DNA of 20,641 nucleotides, from NCBI GenBank assembly GCA_029551925.1, contig JAKPEO010000014.1, positions 1 to 20,641 of the forward strand. The letters run 5' to 3'. Numbering within the stretch: the first letter of the stretch is position 1; every line of letters starts with the position of its first letter. The notes beneath the pieces were generated by a model. The model was not told where the DNA came from, did no database searches, and saw only the letters and a list, made by a program, of their open reading frames with translations. The translations under genes and the position numbers were made by a program. The DNA is from a bacterium. GTDB taxonomy: Bacteria > JAGOBX01. Below are positions 1 through 12,555 of this stretch, in pieces.

Positions 1-1
1 G

Positions 2-1395
2 GATGAAAACTGCACGCAAGTAATACCGACGATAAATTGTGATTATCATTTAAGCGGAGTAGTAGATATATATGACCGTGGCGGAAATGGCGGCGGTGGA
101 GATAATTATGCAGTTTTATATATAGAGCCGAATGTAATCCGGGCATATTCAGACGGTGCAATAAGAGTTTGTTTTACTGCTAGTTCATATCAAAATGGCG
201 CATTGATAGCAGATTCAGTGTTATTTACATCAGTTCAGCAGACGCCATCCGCAGGCGATTGGAAAGGTATAAGTTTTTATGATAGAAGTTTGGATAATAT
301 AAATAAAATCACAAATTCAAAAATCTTATATGCCGGCGGAAACAATGATGCTGCAGTACATTTTTATTATTCGAGTGGAACATTAGAAAAATGTGAAATC
401 AAATATTCTTCATCAAATGGTGTATATCAAAATTCTTATGGAATAAATATGACGATTGATAGTTGTATAATTTCATATAATAATGGAGCCGGTTTTAAAT
501 CCACATCATCAGAAAAGACAACGATACGCTATAATACAATAACCAATAATACCGGCGGCGGTGTAAATTTTACGAGTGCGACAAACACAGCATACGCTGG
601 ACAGTTTGGGTGGAATGATATATCATATAATAGCGGCTATGCAGTTATAGTATATGCTGATGAGATTGACACAGAATTTAGATTTAATAATTTTGTAGGA
701 AATGAAACAAATGCAGTATTGATAATTGGTGAGCGTATAGGCGGCTGGGATGAAAATTGCATGCAAGTAATACCGTATATAAATATTCCATATTATGTTT
801 CTGGTACAATTGATGTGTATGATAATGGTGGGAGTGGCGGAGGCGGAGATAATACAGCTCGACTTTTAATCGAACCGAATGTGGTTTTGAATTTTTTTAA
901 CAACGCTGGTTTAAATGTAGCAGTAAGCGCAGGCAGCTATCAAAAAGGCGCTTTAACAGCTGATTCTGTTATTTTTACTACTGCGCAATCACCCCCGTCT
1001 TCAGGGAATTGGAATGGTTTAAAATTTGGTGGGCAAAGTTATCAAACAGGTAATATATTGACAAATTCTGTTGTCGAATACGGCGGAGCCGGTTCATCAA
1101 ATGCAAATATATTTTTGAATAACTCGATTATTGATACTTTTACCAACACTATTATAAGATTTAGTTCTGGTTATGGAATTTATATAAACAACGTATACGC
1201 TGACTTTAAAATAGGCCCGAATTTAACGATAATTAATAACGATAGCGGAGCAATTTATAATAATTCATCAGCGAATATAGACGCAGATAGTAATTACTGG
1301 GGGGTCAGCGATACTAATGCTATTGAAACATTGGTTTATCATAAAATAGATAATCCATCATTAGGACAGGTATATTTTAGTAATTTTACGCCTGT
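2..1395 (+). repeat. Two diverged copies of a beta-helix module, offset 747 bases (249 codons)
   Basis: The protein segment beginning DENCTQVIP at base 2 recurs as DENCMQVIP at base 749. Both copies continue through a glycine-rich GGGGDN stretch, IEPNV, a GAL-ADSV-FT segment and a GDW/GNW-G turn. DNA similarity is still visible in the first 140 or so bases of each copy but codons have drifted, so this is an old internal duplication. The left copy is cut by the window edge, so the total number of copies in the protein is unknown. Confidence 0.8.
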
Positions 1396-3937
1396 GGCTG
1401 ATACTATTGCGCCTTCTACGATAACAAATTTGTCAGTTTCGATAATTTCAAATACCTCGGTTTTATTGACCTGGACTGCACCCGGCGATGATGGATATTC
1501 AGGAACTGCGAATTATTATGAACTAAAATATTCTGAAAATGAGATAAATTCAAGTAATTTTTATAGCGCTAACTCTTTAAGCGCGCCACTGCCTTTAATT
1601 TCAGGAAACATTCAAAATTGCACTGTATTAAATTTAATGGCGGGACAAATATATTATTTTGCAATAAAAGCGGTCGACGAATCTGGAAATAAATCAAATA
1701 TATCAAATGTTATTTATATAACTTTACCGCTGCCTCAGACATTTACTTTATCCGGCGTAGTCCGCAATGCGAGCGATTCATCGCTATTAGAAAACGCGCT
1801 TGTAAAATTAAAGAAAAATGGCGTTGATTCTGGTTCTGTAATGACTGACGCAAGCGGCTCATTCAGTTTTACTGGTCTGGTTGCTGATACCTACAGTTTA
1901 GAAATTTCTAAACTTTCATTTGATACAATCGAAAACGCAGGATTAAATTATTATGATACAAATTCAACTAATCTTATATTTTATTTGCAAACGATAATTT
2001 TACCGCCGGTTGCTGTTATACAAAACAAATACATCACACAAACCGCAGGCAGTTCAATACTTATAAGCGGCGCAAATTCTTATGATTCCAATTCGCTTAA
2101 CTTGACTTATATTTGGTCGCAGATTGCAGGCGATTCGATTTCTTTTGGCAATGCAGATTCAAGTTTTATATTATCTTTTAACAAAAGCGGAACTTACATT
2201 TTTGAATTGAGGGTTTCAAACGGAATTTATACAAGCGCTCCTGATTCTATTGTTATTGTAATTACCCCTGCTGCTAATGCCGTAATTACTTTATTAACCG
2301 GTCAACAACAATTAATTTCTATGAATTCAATATCAGATACTATTTCATTCAGTTGCGCTGATAACTTTGGAAATATTATTGATTCTCCGAATTTTACAGT
2401 TATGCGCGTTTATCCAAAACCGCAGCAAATAATTATTCCTTTAAATATTAGAAACGCTAATCAAATAATGAATTTCAATCTTCCGGCGTTAAATAAAATA
2501 GGCTCATATATTTTTGCTGTTTCAACGAATAACGATACAAAATATTTTCAATTAGAAACCAAAGAGCGAGAATTTTACAGCGAAAAATGGGCAATGTTCA
2601 CGCCAATATTAAGTGGCAGCAATATGTATAGTTTATTATCAAGTAATCCTGAAAATGTTATTTATAGATGGCAGCCGGACACAATAGACGACGAGTTCGG
2701 CAGTAAATACAGATTGCAAAATTCTTTGCAGTCGGGATTTGCGTATTGGTATAAATATACAAACGCGGCGCAGGAAACTTATACTATTAATCCGACCGGC
2801 TCTGCAATAGGCGGCTCGCCGATAACAATACAATTAAAAGCCGGCTGGAATCAGATAGGTAATCCGTTCTATTATTATATAAGTTGGGATAGCTGTTTGA
2901 TCAATGGATTGACTCCTGCTCAAGCAGAACAATACGGTTTCATTCAAAACGCTATTCACTGGTATAACCGCACTGATGACGGAGCGTACGGTTATGTTAG
3001 AACACCTGATGTTGCGGCAAACATTGACGGTTATTTAAAACCGTATTTCGGCGGTTGGATATTTGCATATCAGAATTGCGAACTGACTTTAAATGCAACG
3101 CCTGTTATACCGACATCTCAATTTCTTGACATAGCGCCTAACCGATTTGCGCCGCGCCGTGCAACTTCGAAGGATTGGCAGTTGAAATTTTCCGTATCGT
3201 CAGCTCATTCATTTGACGATCAGAATTATATAGGCGTAAGTTCAGAAGCTTCCAATAATAATGATTCGTTTGATAAATTCAAAGCGCCGTCAATCGAAGG
3301 TTATGCTGAAATTAGTTTTATCGGTGCGCCTGCTGCATGCAATACTGCTGGACAAACCAGATACGCAACTGATTATCGTAAACCATTTGATACATATCAA
3401 CAATGGGATTTTGTTTTGAACAGCGATTTGAAAAATACGAAACTTACTATTTCTTGGGATTATGCAGAATTGCTGCCTGAAAATTTTGTCGCATATCTTG
3501 AAGACATACAGACAGGCGCAGTTATTGATATAACAGAAAAAAAAGAATATACTTTAATAACCGGTAATTCGCGCGTATCGCGAAATTTTAGAATTAAAAT
3601 AGGTGATAAACAATATACGCAACAAATGTTTTCAGTCGGATTGACTTCAGATACGATGTATGTTTATCCGAATCCTGTCAAACCGTCGCAAGGCGAAACA
3701 TTGAAATTTAAAGCGATTAATAACTCCAATTTGAATATTAAAATATTTGATATAAGCGGCGAAAAAGTAATTGAAATTAATGCGCCGGTAGATGCGGGGC
3801 AGGATTACTATACTTGGAATTTACGTAACAGCAGTGGAAAAAACATAGCGTCAGGCGTATATTTGTATATAATGGAAGCGCGTGATAATAGTGGCAATTC
3901 CGTAATCAAACGCGGAAAATTTGCAGTAATTCGGTAA
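2..3937 (+). CDS. Large surface/secreted beta-helix protein with FnIII, PKD-like and C-terminal sorting-like domain (5' partial)
   Basis: The frame is open from base 2, so the true start lies upstream; 1311 residues are visible. Residues 1 to about 465 form right-handed beta-helix repeats, with two diverged copies of a module starting at DENC (bases 2 and 749) that holds GGGGDN, then IEPNV, then a GDWKGI-like turn; the second copy ends near NYWG. Then come a fibronectin type III domain (about 470-577), a carboxypeptidase regulatory-like fold starting SGVV (about 583-665), a PKD/Ig-like domain starting PPVAVI (about 667-758), and a module with GWNQIGNPF (near 948). The last 90 residues (VYPNPV, IFDISGEKV, ASGVYLY) resemble FlgD-Ig or type IX sorting domains. 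Such proteins are exported and bind or process extracellular polymers; no catalytic motif is evident. The signal peptide would lie outside the window. Its substrate is unknown. Confidence 0.85.
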   Translation, partial: DENCTQVIPTINCDYHLSGVVDIYDRGGNGGGGDNYAVLYIEPNVIRAYSDGAIRVCFTASSYQNGALIADSVLFTSVQQTPSAGDWKGISFYDRSLDNINKITNSKILYAGGNNDAAVHFYYSSGTLEKCEIKYSSSNGVYQNSYGINMTIDSCIISYNNGAGFKSTSSEKTTIRYNTITNNTGGGVNFTSATNTAYAGQFGWNDISYNSGYAVIVYADEIDTEFRFNNFVGNETNAVLIIGERIGGWDENCMQVIPYINIPYYVSGTIDVYDNGGSGGGGDNTARLLIEPNVVLNFFNNAGLNVAVSAGSYQKGALTADSVIFTTAQSPPSSGNWNGLKFGGQSYQTGNILTNSVVEYGGAGSSNANIFLNNSIIDTFTNTIIRFSSGYGIYINNVYADFKIGPNLTIINNDSGAIYNNSSANIDADSNYWGVSDTNAIETLVYHKIDNPSLGQVYFSNFTPVADTIAPSTITNLSVSIISNTSVLLTWTAPGDDGYSGTANYYELKYSENEINSSNFYSANSLSAPLPLISGNIQNCTVLNLMAGQIYYFAIKAVDESGNKSNISNVIYITLPLPQTFTLSGVVRNASDSSLLENALVKLKKNGVDSGSVMTDASGSFSFTGLVADTYSLEISKLSFDTIENAGLNYYDTNSTNLIFYLQTIILPPVAVIQNKYITQTAGSSILISGANSYDSNSLNLTYIWSQIAGDSISFGNADSSFILSFNKSGTYIFELRVSNGIYTSAPDSIVIVITPAANAVITLLTGQQQLISMNSISDTISFSCADNFGNIIDSPNFTVMRVYPKPQQIIIPLNIRNANQIMNFNLPALNKIGSYIFAVSTNNDTKYFQLETKEREFYSEKWAMFTPILSGSNMYSLLSSNPENVIYRWQPDTIDDEFGSKYRLQNSLQSGFAYWYKYTNAAQETYTINPTGSAIGGSPITIQLKAGWNQIGNPFYYYISWDSCLINGLTPAQAEQYGFIQNAIHWYNRTDDGAYGYVRTPDVAANIDGYLKPYFGGWIFAYQNCELTLNATPVIPTSQFLDIAPNRFAPRRATSKDWQLKFSVSSAHSFDDQNYIGVSSEASNNNDSFDKFKAPSIEGYAEISFIGAPAACNTAGQTRYATDYRKPFDTYQQWDFVLNSDLKNTKLTISWDYAELLPENFVAYLEDIQTGAVIDITEKKEYTLITGNSRVSRNFRIKIGDKQYTQQMFSVGLTSDTMYVYPNPVKPSQGETLKFKAINNSNLNIKIFDISGEKVIEINAPVDAGQDYYTWNLRNSSGKNIASGVYLYIMEARDNSGNSVIKRGKFAVIR

Positions 3938-3979
3938 GTTTAAAAAAATAAAGACTTTTCCTTTTTTTTGATAAAAAAA

Positions 3980-4031
3980 GATTGTGTAAATATGGCAAAC
4001 TTTTTTTTAAGTTTGCCACATTACCACAATC
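3980..4031 (-). terminator. Long hairpin, probable intrinsic terminator of the rRNA operon
   Basis: A 10-bp stem (tggcaaactt / aagtttgcca) around a T-rich loop is extended by an outer 7-bp stem (gattgtg / cacaatc), with a small mismatched region between them. Read on the minus strand the hairpin is followed at once by CTTTTTTTAT, the usual form of a Rho-independent terminator. On the plus strand no T-run follows. It therefore best fits termination of leftward transcription from the rRNA operon, facing the end of the convergent surface-protein gene. Confidence 0.65.
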
Positions 4032-4194
4032 AGAAAAAATGACTTAATTCACATTTTTTTGTATAATTATAATCGTTAAGTATATATTTTTTTTATTATT
4101 TATGCGAAATGTGGGCATTTGCGCTATTGAACCTAAAATTTGTATTGCTGCGTTAAACAAAGGAAGCATTAACAAAATATATAGCGCTAGAGAT

Positions 4195-4368
4195 TTTTAA
4201 CCTAAATTCCCGAAAATTTATAACTTAATCATAAAAATGCTGTATTTTACGCAAAGTCATATTAAACCATAGTTATAATTTAATTATAAATATGGTTTTT
4301 ATTCAAATCTAATGTTTTATGCTGTTTGTTCGGTATAGTTATACAAAAAGCAGGAATTTAGGTTTTAA
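4195..4368. mobile_element. MITE-like element: 162 bp with 10-bp terminal inverted repeats, flanked by TTTTAA
   Basis: CCTAAATTCC at 4201-4210 is the exact inverse of GGAATTTAGG at 4353-4362. Each end is directly abutted by TTTTAA (4195-4200 and 4363-4368), in direct orientation as expected of a target-site duplication. The midpoint of the pair (4281.5) coincides with the centre (4281) of a hairpin at 4264-4298 that pairs 16 of 17 positions, so the whole segment is a nested imperfect palindrome. It contains no gene. These are the hallmarks of a miniature inverted-repeat element. In AT-rich DNA a 6-bp AT repeat is weak evidence, and no second copy is seen in this window; a structured RNA or relic terminator is the alternative. 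Confidence 0.45.
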
Positions 4369-4450
4369 TAATGTTCAAGTCAAGGTTCGCAATTTATTTC
4401 TGAAAATTTTTGTTATTGAGGGAAAGTGAGGTTATATAAAAAATAAAAAA

Positions 4451-4568
4451 ACCTGGCAGCTACCTACTTTCCCATGCAGTCCCCCGCATAGTATCATCGG
4501 CGTTGAAGAGCTTAACTACCGTATTCGGGATGGGAACGGGTGTTTCCTCTTCACCATAACCACCAGGT
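4451..4568 (-). rRNA. rrf: 5S ribosomal RNA
   Basis: On the minus strand the segment begins ACCTGGTGGTTATGG and ends GCTGCCAGGT, so the two ends pair as the closing helix of 5S rRNA. The interior has the expected CCCGTTCCCATCCCGAA and GTTAAGCTC-like conserved stretches. The length of about 118 nt is normal. It lies about 100 nt beyond the 23S end, the usual last position of a bacterial operon. A run of TTTTTTATTT follows on the minus strand, so some transcripts may end here. Confidence 0.95.
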
Positions 4569-4667
4569 TTAAAATTTTATTATAAAACCATTCAAAAATC
4601 GAATATTATGAAGAAATAAAGATATTGAGAATAACCGAAATTAATCGGCTAAATTTTTTGGTAAAAA

Positions 4668-7785
<3,118 letters not shown>

Positions 7786-7817
7786 ATATTTACCTAAAAA
7801 ATTTTCGCTCGATTTAC

Positions 7818-7832
7818 TCGGTTATTCTCAAT
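7818..7832 (-). other. Processing stem around 23S rRNA (partner arm at 4624-4638)
   Basis: The 15 bases at 7818-7832 are the exact complement of 4624-4638 (attgagaataaccga), bringing together the flanks of the 23S precursor. Further pairing exists closer to the mature ends (AAATTTTTTAGGTAAA against TTTTTACCAAAAAATTT). This matches the long duplexes cut by RNase III during 23S maturation. Confidence 0.75.
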
Positions 7833-7924
7833 AATATTTATGATTATATTTAAGATTCCATAATATTCAATTTTCAAATAGCAATAATTATCCATAAAAT
7901 TTAGAATTGCAAAAGCAATTCAAA

Positions 7925-8000
7925 TGGTGGAGATAACAGGAATCGAACCTGCGACATCCTGCGTGCAAGGCAGGCGCTCTCCCAGCTGAGCTATATCCCC
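7925..8000 (-). tRNA. tRNA-Ala (anticodon TGC)
   Basis: The minus strand reads GGGGATATAGCTCAGCTGGG at the 5' end, with anticodon loop CTTGCAC giving TGC, the T-arm GGTTCGATTCC, and TATCTCC closing the acceptor stem with one G-U pair. The discriminator A is followed by an encoded CCA (7925-7927). It is 76 nt including CCA. It sits in the 16S-23S spacer next to the 23S gene, a classic location. Confidence 0.97.
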
Positions 8001-8059
8001 ACAATTTATAGGCGCATAAAATCAGTCTATAATCAGAGCGCTGCATTGCCACAACATAG

Positions 8060-8133
<74 letters not shown>

Positions 8134-8181
8134 GTAAATTATTAAGAAAGCCCGGATCACCTATTATATTTTTTTCCTTAG

Positions 8182-9750
<1,569 letters not shown>

Positions 9751-9777
9751 TTATTGGTTAAAAGTTTAATCTTTTTT

Positions 9778-9850
9778 ATTTCAAAAGAATTTTAAGGGAT
9801 CCGGGCTATTTTTTCAAATATCTTTATTTTCCGCGAAATTCAAAAGAATT
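9778..9850 (-). promoter_or_regulatory. rRNA leader with two boxA-like antitermination sites
   Basis: Two copies of an ATTCTTTTGAAA/T motif occur on the minus strand (9778-9790 and 9838-9850) in the leader between the nearer promoter and 16S. They resemble the boxA TTCTTTGAAAA element that recruits Nus factors in other bacteria. Each is also partly palindromic (attcaaaagaat), so a small hairpin is an alternative role. The call is by motif resemblance only. Confidence 0.4.
9798..9807 (-). other. Processing stem around 16S rRNA (partner arm at 8149-8158)
   Basis: The leader bases gatccgggct (9798-9807, plus-strand reading) are the exact inverse complement of agcccggatc at 8149-8158, just past the 16S 3' end. 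It is a GC-rich 10-bp pairing in otherwise AT-rich spacer, on both flanks of 16S, as expected for the RNase III processing duplex. Confidence 0.75.
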
Positions 9851-9884
9851 TCTTTTTATTTTTTCTAAAATAAAAAACATAAAT

Positions 9885-9913
9885 AATATAATCTATTTTT
9901 TTTATTTTGTCAA
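9885..9913 (-). promoter_or_regulatory. rRNA promoter P2 (TTGACA - 17 - TATATT)
   Basis: On the minus strand a perfect -35 TTGACA (9908-9913) is followed after 17 bases by TATATT (9885-9890). An A-tract immediately upstream (AAAAAACTTGACA) resembles an UP element. Initiation would fall near 9878, giving a leader of about 130 nt before 16S. Confidence 0.75.
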
Positions 9914-10114
9914 GTTTTTTTGCTTTTATTTTTTTTCTTTTTGTTTTTCAATATATTAATTATCAGATTTTATCTGTTGGACTTAAATTTTCCTGTTATT
10001 TTTTTTAGAAAATTTAAGGTTCATAATTATCTTTAATATAGAAGAATAATTATATGAACTTTCAATATATGCTAATCAATAAACAAAAGTTTATTTTAAA
10101 TTTAATATGCAGTG

Positions 10115-10143
10115 AATATAACAAACTTTTTTTCAATTGTCAA
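10115..10143 (-). promoter_or_regulatory. rRNA promoter P1 (TTGACA - 17 - TATATT)
   Basis: A second minus-strand promoter has the same hexamers and spacing as P2: TTGACA at 10138-10143 and TATATT at 10115-10120. The upstream A-tract ending AAACTTGACA is shared too. It lies between the FliD-like gene and P2, 230 bases upstream of P2, so the rRNA operon has tandem promoters. The rest of 9914-10233 is T-rich non-coding DNA in which I see nothing else. Confidence 0.7.
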
Positions 10144-10233
10144 GTTTTTTTTTTATTTTATATTGTTTATTTTATTTGTCAGTATATTAGATATTATTTT
10201 TCAACAAAATCATATATCAAGACATCAAAAAAA

Positions 10234-11355
10234 TTATAATTTCAAAATATTTATTTTAAATTCATACGGATTATAGATATTATAAAAATATGGTATATAC
10301 TGAAATTCCTCAAAGTTAATATTATAGGGAGAATATAAATCAAAAGGCATTTGCAAATATTCAGTAATTTTTTTATTTACTAGTTGAGTAAAACCATTTG
10401 CCGCTGAAAATACATTTATTATTTCATTGATATTGTTTTTTATTGCATTTTTCAATTGTTCATATTCAACAATTATTTTTTTTAATTTATAATCAATATT
10501 AATGCCGACATTTTTTAATTTTTCAGAATTATCGAGCAATTCATCAAACATATTAGAAATAATCAAATTTGAATGAGCATCTGTTTTTTTTCCTAATTTT
10601 TCAATAAATTCCGATATTTTTTGAACAAAAAAAACTATAATATGATATATTGTATCAAAATCCTTAACAATTTCGATTTTCTGTTCTGTTAAATTTGCTT
10701 TTTTCAAAATTACTTTTATATTATAATCTTCAATATAAAATTCATTTGTTGGAAAATCATAGAGTTTATCATTAATATAAAATATAGAATTTTTTGCCTG
10801 TTCTTGATTTTCGGAAATATCGCCAATATATTTTTTTATTATATCACCGACCATATCCTTAATAAAAAACGAATTTTCAAGACCTGTATCATTAGCGCTA
10901 ATCAATATATATATATTATTTAAATGATTTTCAACTTTAGCTGTTATTGGCAATTTCAAATTATTTATACTTTCAATCAATTGTGATATAATTTCAAAAT
11001 TCGTATGTTCTGATAATATTTTCAAATTAACAAAATAATTTTTCCCTTTATATTTTATGCTGTATGCATAATCGCCTTCCTGAATATTTGAAATTTCATA
11101 ATCTAAAAATTCTTTACCTCTAATAATTTGATTAGTGGCTAATTGTTCTATTCTAATTTTAAAACTGCCCTGCGAAACAGGCGAGGTTTGAATTTCTATC
11201 GAATCATCATTAGTTATATTTATTGCTTTTGTGATATTATAAATAAAAAAAGCATTTTCGAGATTCAAAAAGAATTGCGAAATTTCCAATATTTTTTTAG
11301 CGCTGTTATAATCTTCTTCTATCATAAAATTATTATAATTAATCATTAGCATCAT
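10234..11355 (-). CDS. FliD-like (flagellar hook-associated protein 2-type) protein, compact
   Basis: The 373-residue protein has no signal peptide or membrane segment. The pattern follows FliD, the filament cap exported by the flagellar type III system. A short helical region is followed by GSFKIRIEQLATNQ (63-76), matching the FliD Gsy-V-qLA block. Next come a beta segment with IISQLIESINNL (122-133) and LISANDTGLENSFFIKD (151-167), matching the sL-IN and LvLtS-tG-n blocks. QAKNSIFYIND (186-196), an asparagine-containing loop and a helical D-I-FV segment (234-250) match the C-terminal domain. It is shorter than usual FliD and lacks the typical LGSGLD start. The first Met is used here; Met2, Met4 and Met11 are alternatives, as no Shine-Dalgarno sequence is visible. 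No other flagellar gene is nearby. The call is by pattern, without a search. Confidence 0.55.
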   Translation of the reverse strand: MMLMINYNNFMIEEDYNSAKKILEISQFFLNLENAFFIYNITKAINITNDDSIEIQTSPVSQGSFKIRIEQLATNQIIRGKEFLDYEISNIQEGDYAYSIKYKGKNYFVNLKILSEHTNFEIISQLIESINNLKLPITAKVENHLNNIYILISANDTGLENSFFIKDMVGDIIKKYIGDISENQEQAKNSIFYINDKLYDFPTNEFYIEDYNIKVILKKANLTEQKIEIVKDFDTIYHIIVFFVQKISEFIEKLGKKTDAHSNLIISNMFDELLDNSEKLKNVGINIDYKLKKIIVEYEQLKNAIKNNINEIINVFSAANGFTQLVNKKITEYLQMPFDLYSPYNINFEEFQYIPYFYNIYNPYEFKINILKL

Positions 11356-11378
11356 TTTTTTCTAAAAAATTTTCATAA

Positions 11379-11407
11379 ATTATATAGTCGTCTATTAATT
11401 TAGTCAA
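11379..11407 (-). promoter_or_regulatory. Promoter for the FliD-like gene (TTGACT - 17 - TATAAT)
   Basis: On the minus strand TTGACT (11402-11407) and TATAAT (11379-11384) are spaced by 17 bases. Initiation near 11372 would leave an untranslated leader of only about 17 nt before the first ATG at 11355. The site shares the divergent 161-bp gap with the gpsA promoter. Confidence 0.65.
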
Positions 11408-11481
11408 GCGTGATTTTGATTTAGTTTATTTTTATATTTTTGAGACATTAAAAAAATCGCATAAAAAAAACACAAAATTTA

Positions 11482-11509
11482 TTGAAAAAAAATAATATCA
11501 AAATATAAT
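11482..11509 (+). promoter_or_regulatory. gpsA promoter (TTGAAA - 16 - TATAAT), placed for a leaderless mRNA
   Basis: TTGAAA (11482-11487) and TATAAT (11504-11509) are 16 bases apart. Only seven bases separate the -10 box from the gpsA ATG at 11517, so transcription should begin at or within a base or two of the start codon. No Shine-Dalgarno sequence is present, which fits a leaderless message. Confidence 0.55.
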
Positions 11510-11516
11510 TAGCGAT

Positions 11517-12524
11517 ATGAAAAAAATAGCGGTATTAGGCGCTGGCAGTTGGGGCGCGACTATTGCGATTTTATTAGCAGCAAAAAATTATCAAATAATT
11601 TTATGGGATAAAATCGAAAATCATCTAAAAGAAATAGCGCAATACCGCGAAAATAAAAGGTATCTGCCAAACATTAAATTACCAGATAATATTGAAATAG
11701 AATTCAATTTAATTTCCGCAATAAAACAAGCAGAATATTTAGTTATTGCGATACCAACGCAATTTATAAGATCCGTATTTGAAAATATTTCGAAAGAACT
11801 AATAAAAAATAAGGTTATAATCAATTTATCAAAAGGTATAGAACTGCAAAAACTAAAAAGAATATCAGAAATATTCACAGAACTTTTCAGCTGCGAAATT
11901 TTAAATCAATATTGCGTATTAACTGGTCCTTCGCATTCAGAAGAAGTATCACAAAAACTGCCGACATCAGTAATAGTAGCGTCATTAAACAAACAGCAGG
12001 CGCTAATATGTCAAGAAATTTTTAATACTGATTATTTTCGAGTATATACGAGTGATGATTTAATCGGCGCAGAAATAGGCGGAGCAGTAAAAAATGTGAT
12101 AGCGATTGCTGCTGGCATATGCGACGGTTTAAAATTAGGCGATAATGCTCGAGCAGCGCTCATCACACGCGGATTAGCGGAAATTACGCGGTTTGGCGCG
12201 GCATTTGGCGCAAAGCCGCAAACATTTGCAGGATTGTCGGGATTAGGAGATTTAATCGTAACCTGCGGCAGTATTCACAGCAGAAACTATCGCTGCGGCA
12301 AATATTTAGGCGAAGGCGAACAAATCCAAAATATAAAATTAAAAATAGGGCAGATTATTGAAGGACTGTCAACAGTAGAATCAGTTTGCTCATTAGCCAA
12401 AACCAAAAATATCGAGATGCCGATTTGCGAACAAGTATTAAAAGTAATAAAAAACGAAATGACTCCAAAACAATCTGTAAGTGCTTTAATGACAAGATTA
12501 ACAAAACAGGAATTTCATCTTTAA
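11517..12524 (+). CDS. gpsA: NAD(P)H-dependent glycerol-3-phosphate dehydrogenase
   Basis: The enzyme reduces dihydroxyacetone phosphate to sn-glycerol-3-phosphate for phospholipid synthesis and acts in the cytoplasm. The 335-residue length is normal. Visible motifs are the Rossmann loop GAGSWG (8-13), NLSKG (103-107), the family signature GPSHSEEV (137-144), the catalytic lysine in GGAVKN (K192), GLGD (242-245) and the substrate-binding SRN (255-257). The start follows from the Rossmann strand beginning at residue 3. It has no ribosome binding site and a -10 box only seven bases upstream. A DUF62 homologue follows after 31 bases and is probably cotranscribed. The coding sequence is intact. 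Confidence 0.96.
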   Translation: MKKIAVLGAGSWGATIAILLAAKNYQIILWDKIENHLKEIAQYRENKRYLPNIKLPDNIEIEFNLISAIKQAEYLVIAIPTQFIRSVFENISKELIKNKVIINLSKGIELQKLKRISEIFTELFSCEILNQYCVLTGPSHSEEVSQKLPTSVIVASLNKQQALICQEIFNTDYFRVYTSDDLIGAEIGGAVKNVIAIAAGICDGLKLGDNARAALITRGLAEITRFGAAFGAKPQTFAGLSGLGDLIVTCGSIHSRNYRCGKYLGEGEQIQNIKLKIGQIIEGLSTVESVCSLAKTKNIEMPICEQVLKVIKNEMTPKQSVSALMTRLTKQEFHL

Positions 12525-12555
12525 ATTAAGAAATAAATCAAAAATTTTATTATTT

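Noticed and set aside
4102-4200. Plus-strand frame of 32 codons starting MRNVGICAIEPK
   Set aside because: There is no ribosome binding site or recognisable similarity, and it ends at the MITE-like element's left flank; I see no support for translation.
10054-10239. Plus-strand frame of 61 codons rich in F, Y, I and K
   Set aside because: It overlaps the rRNA promoter P1, has no ribosome binding site and simply reads T-rich spacer DNA.
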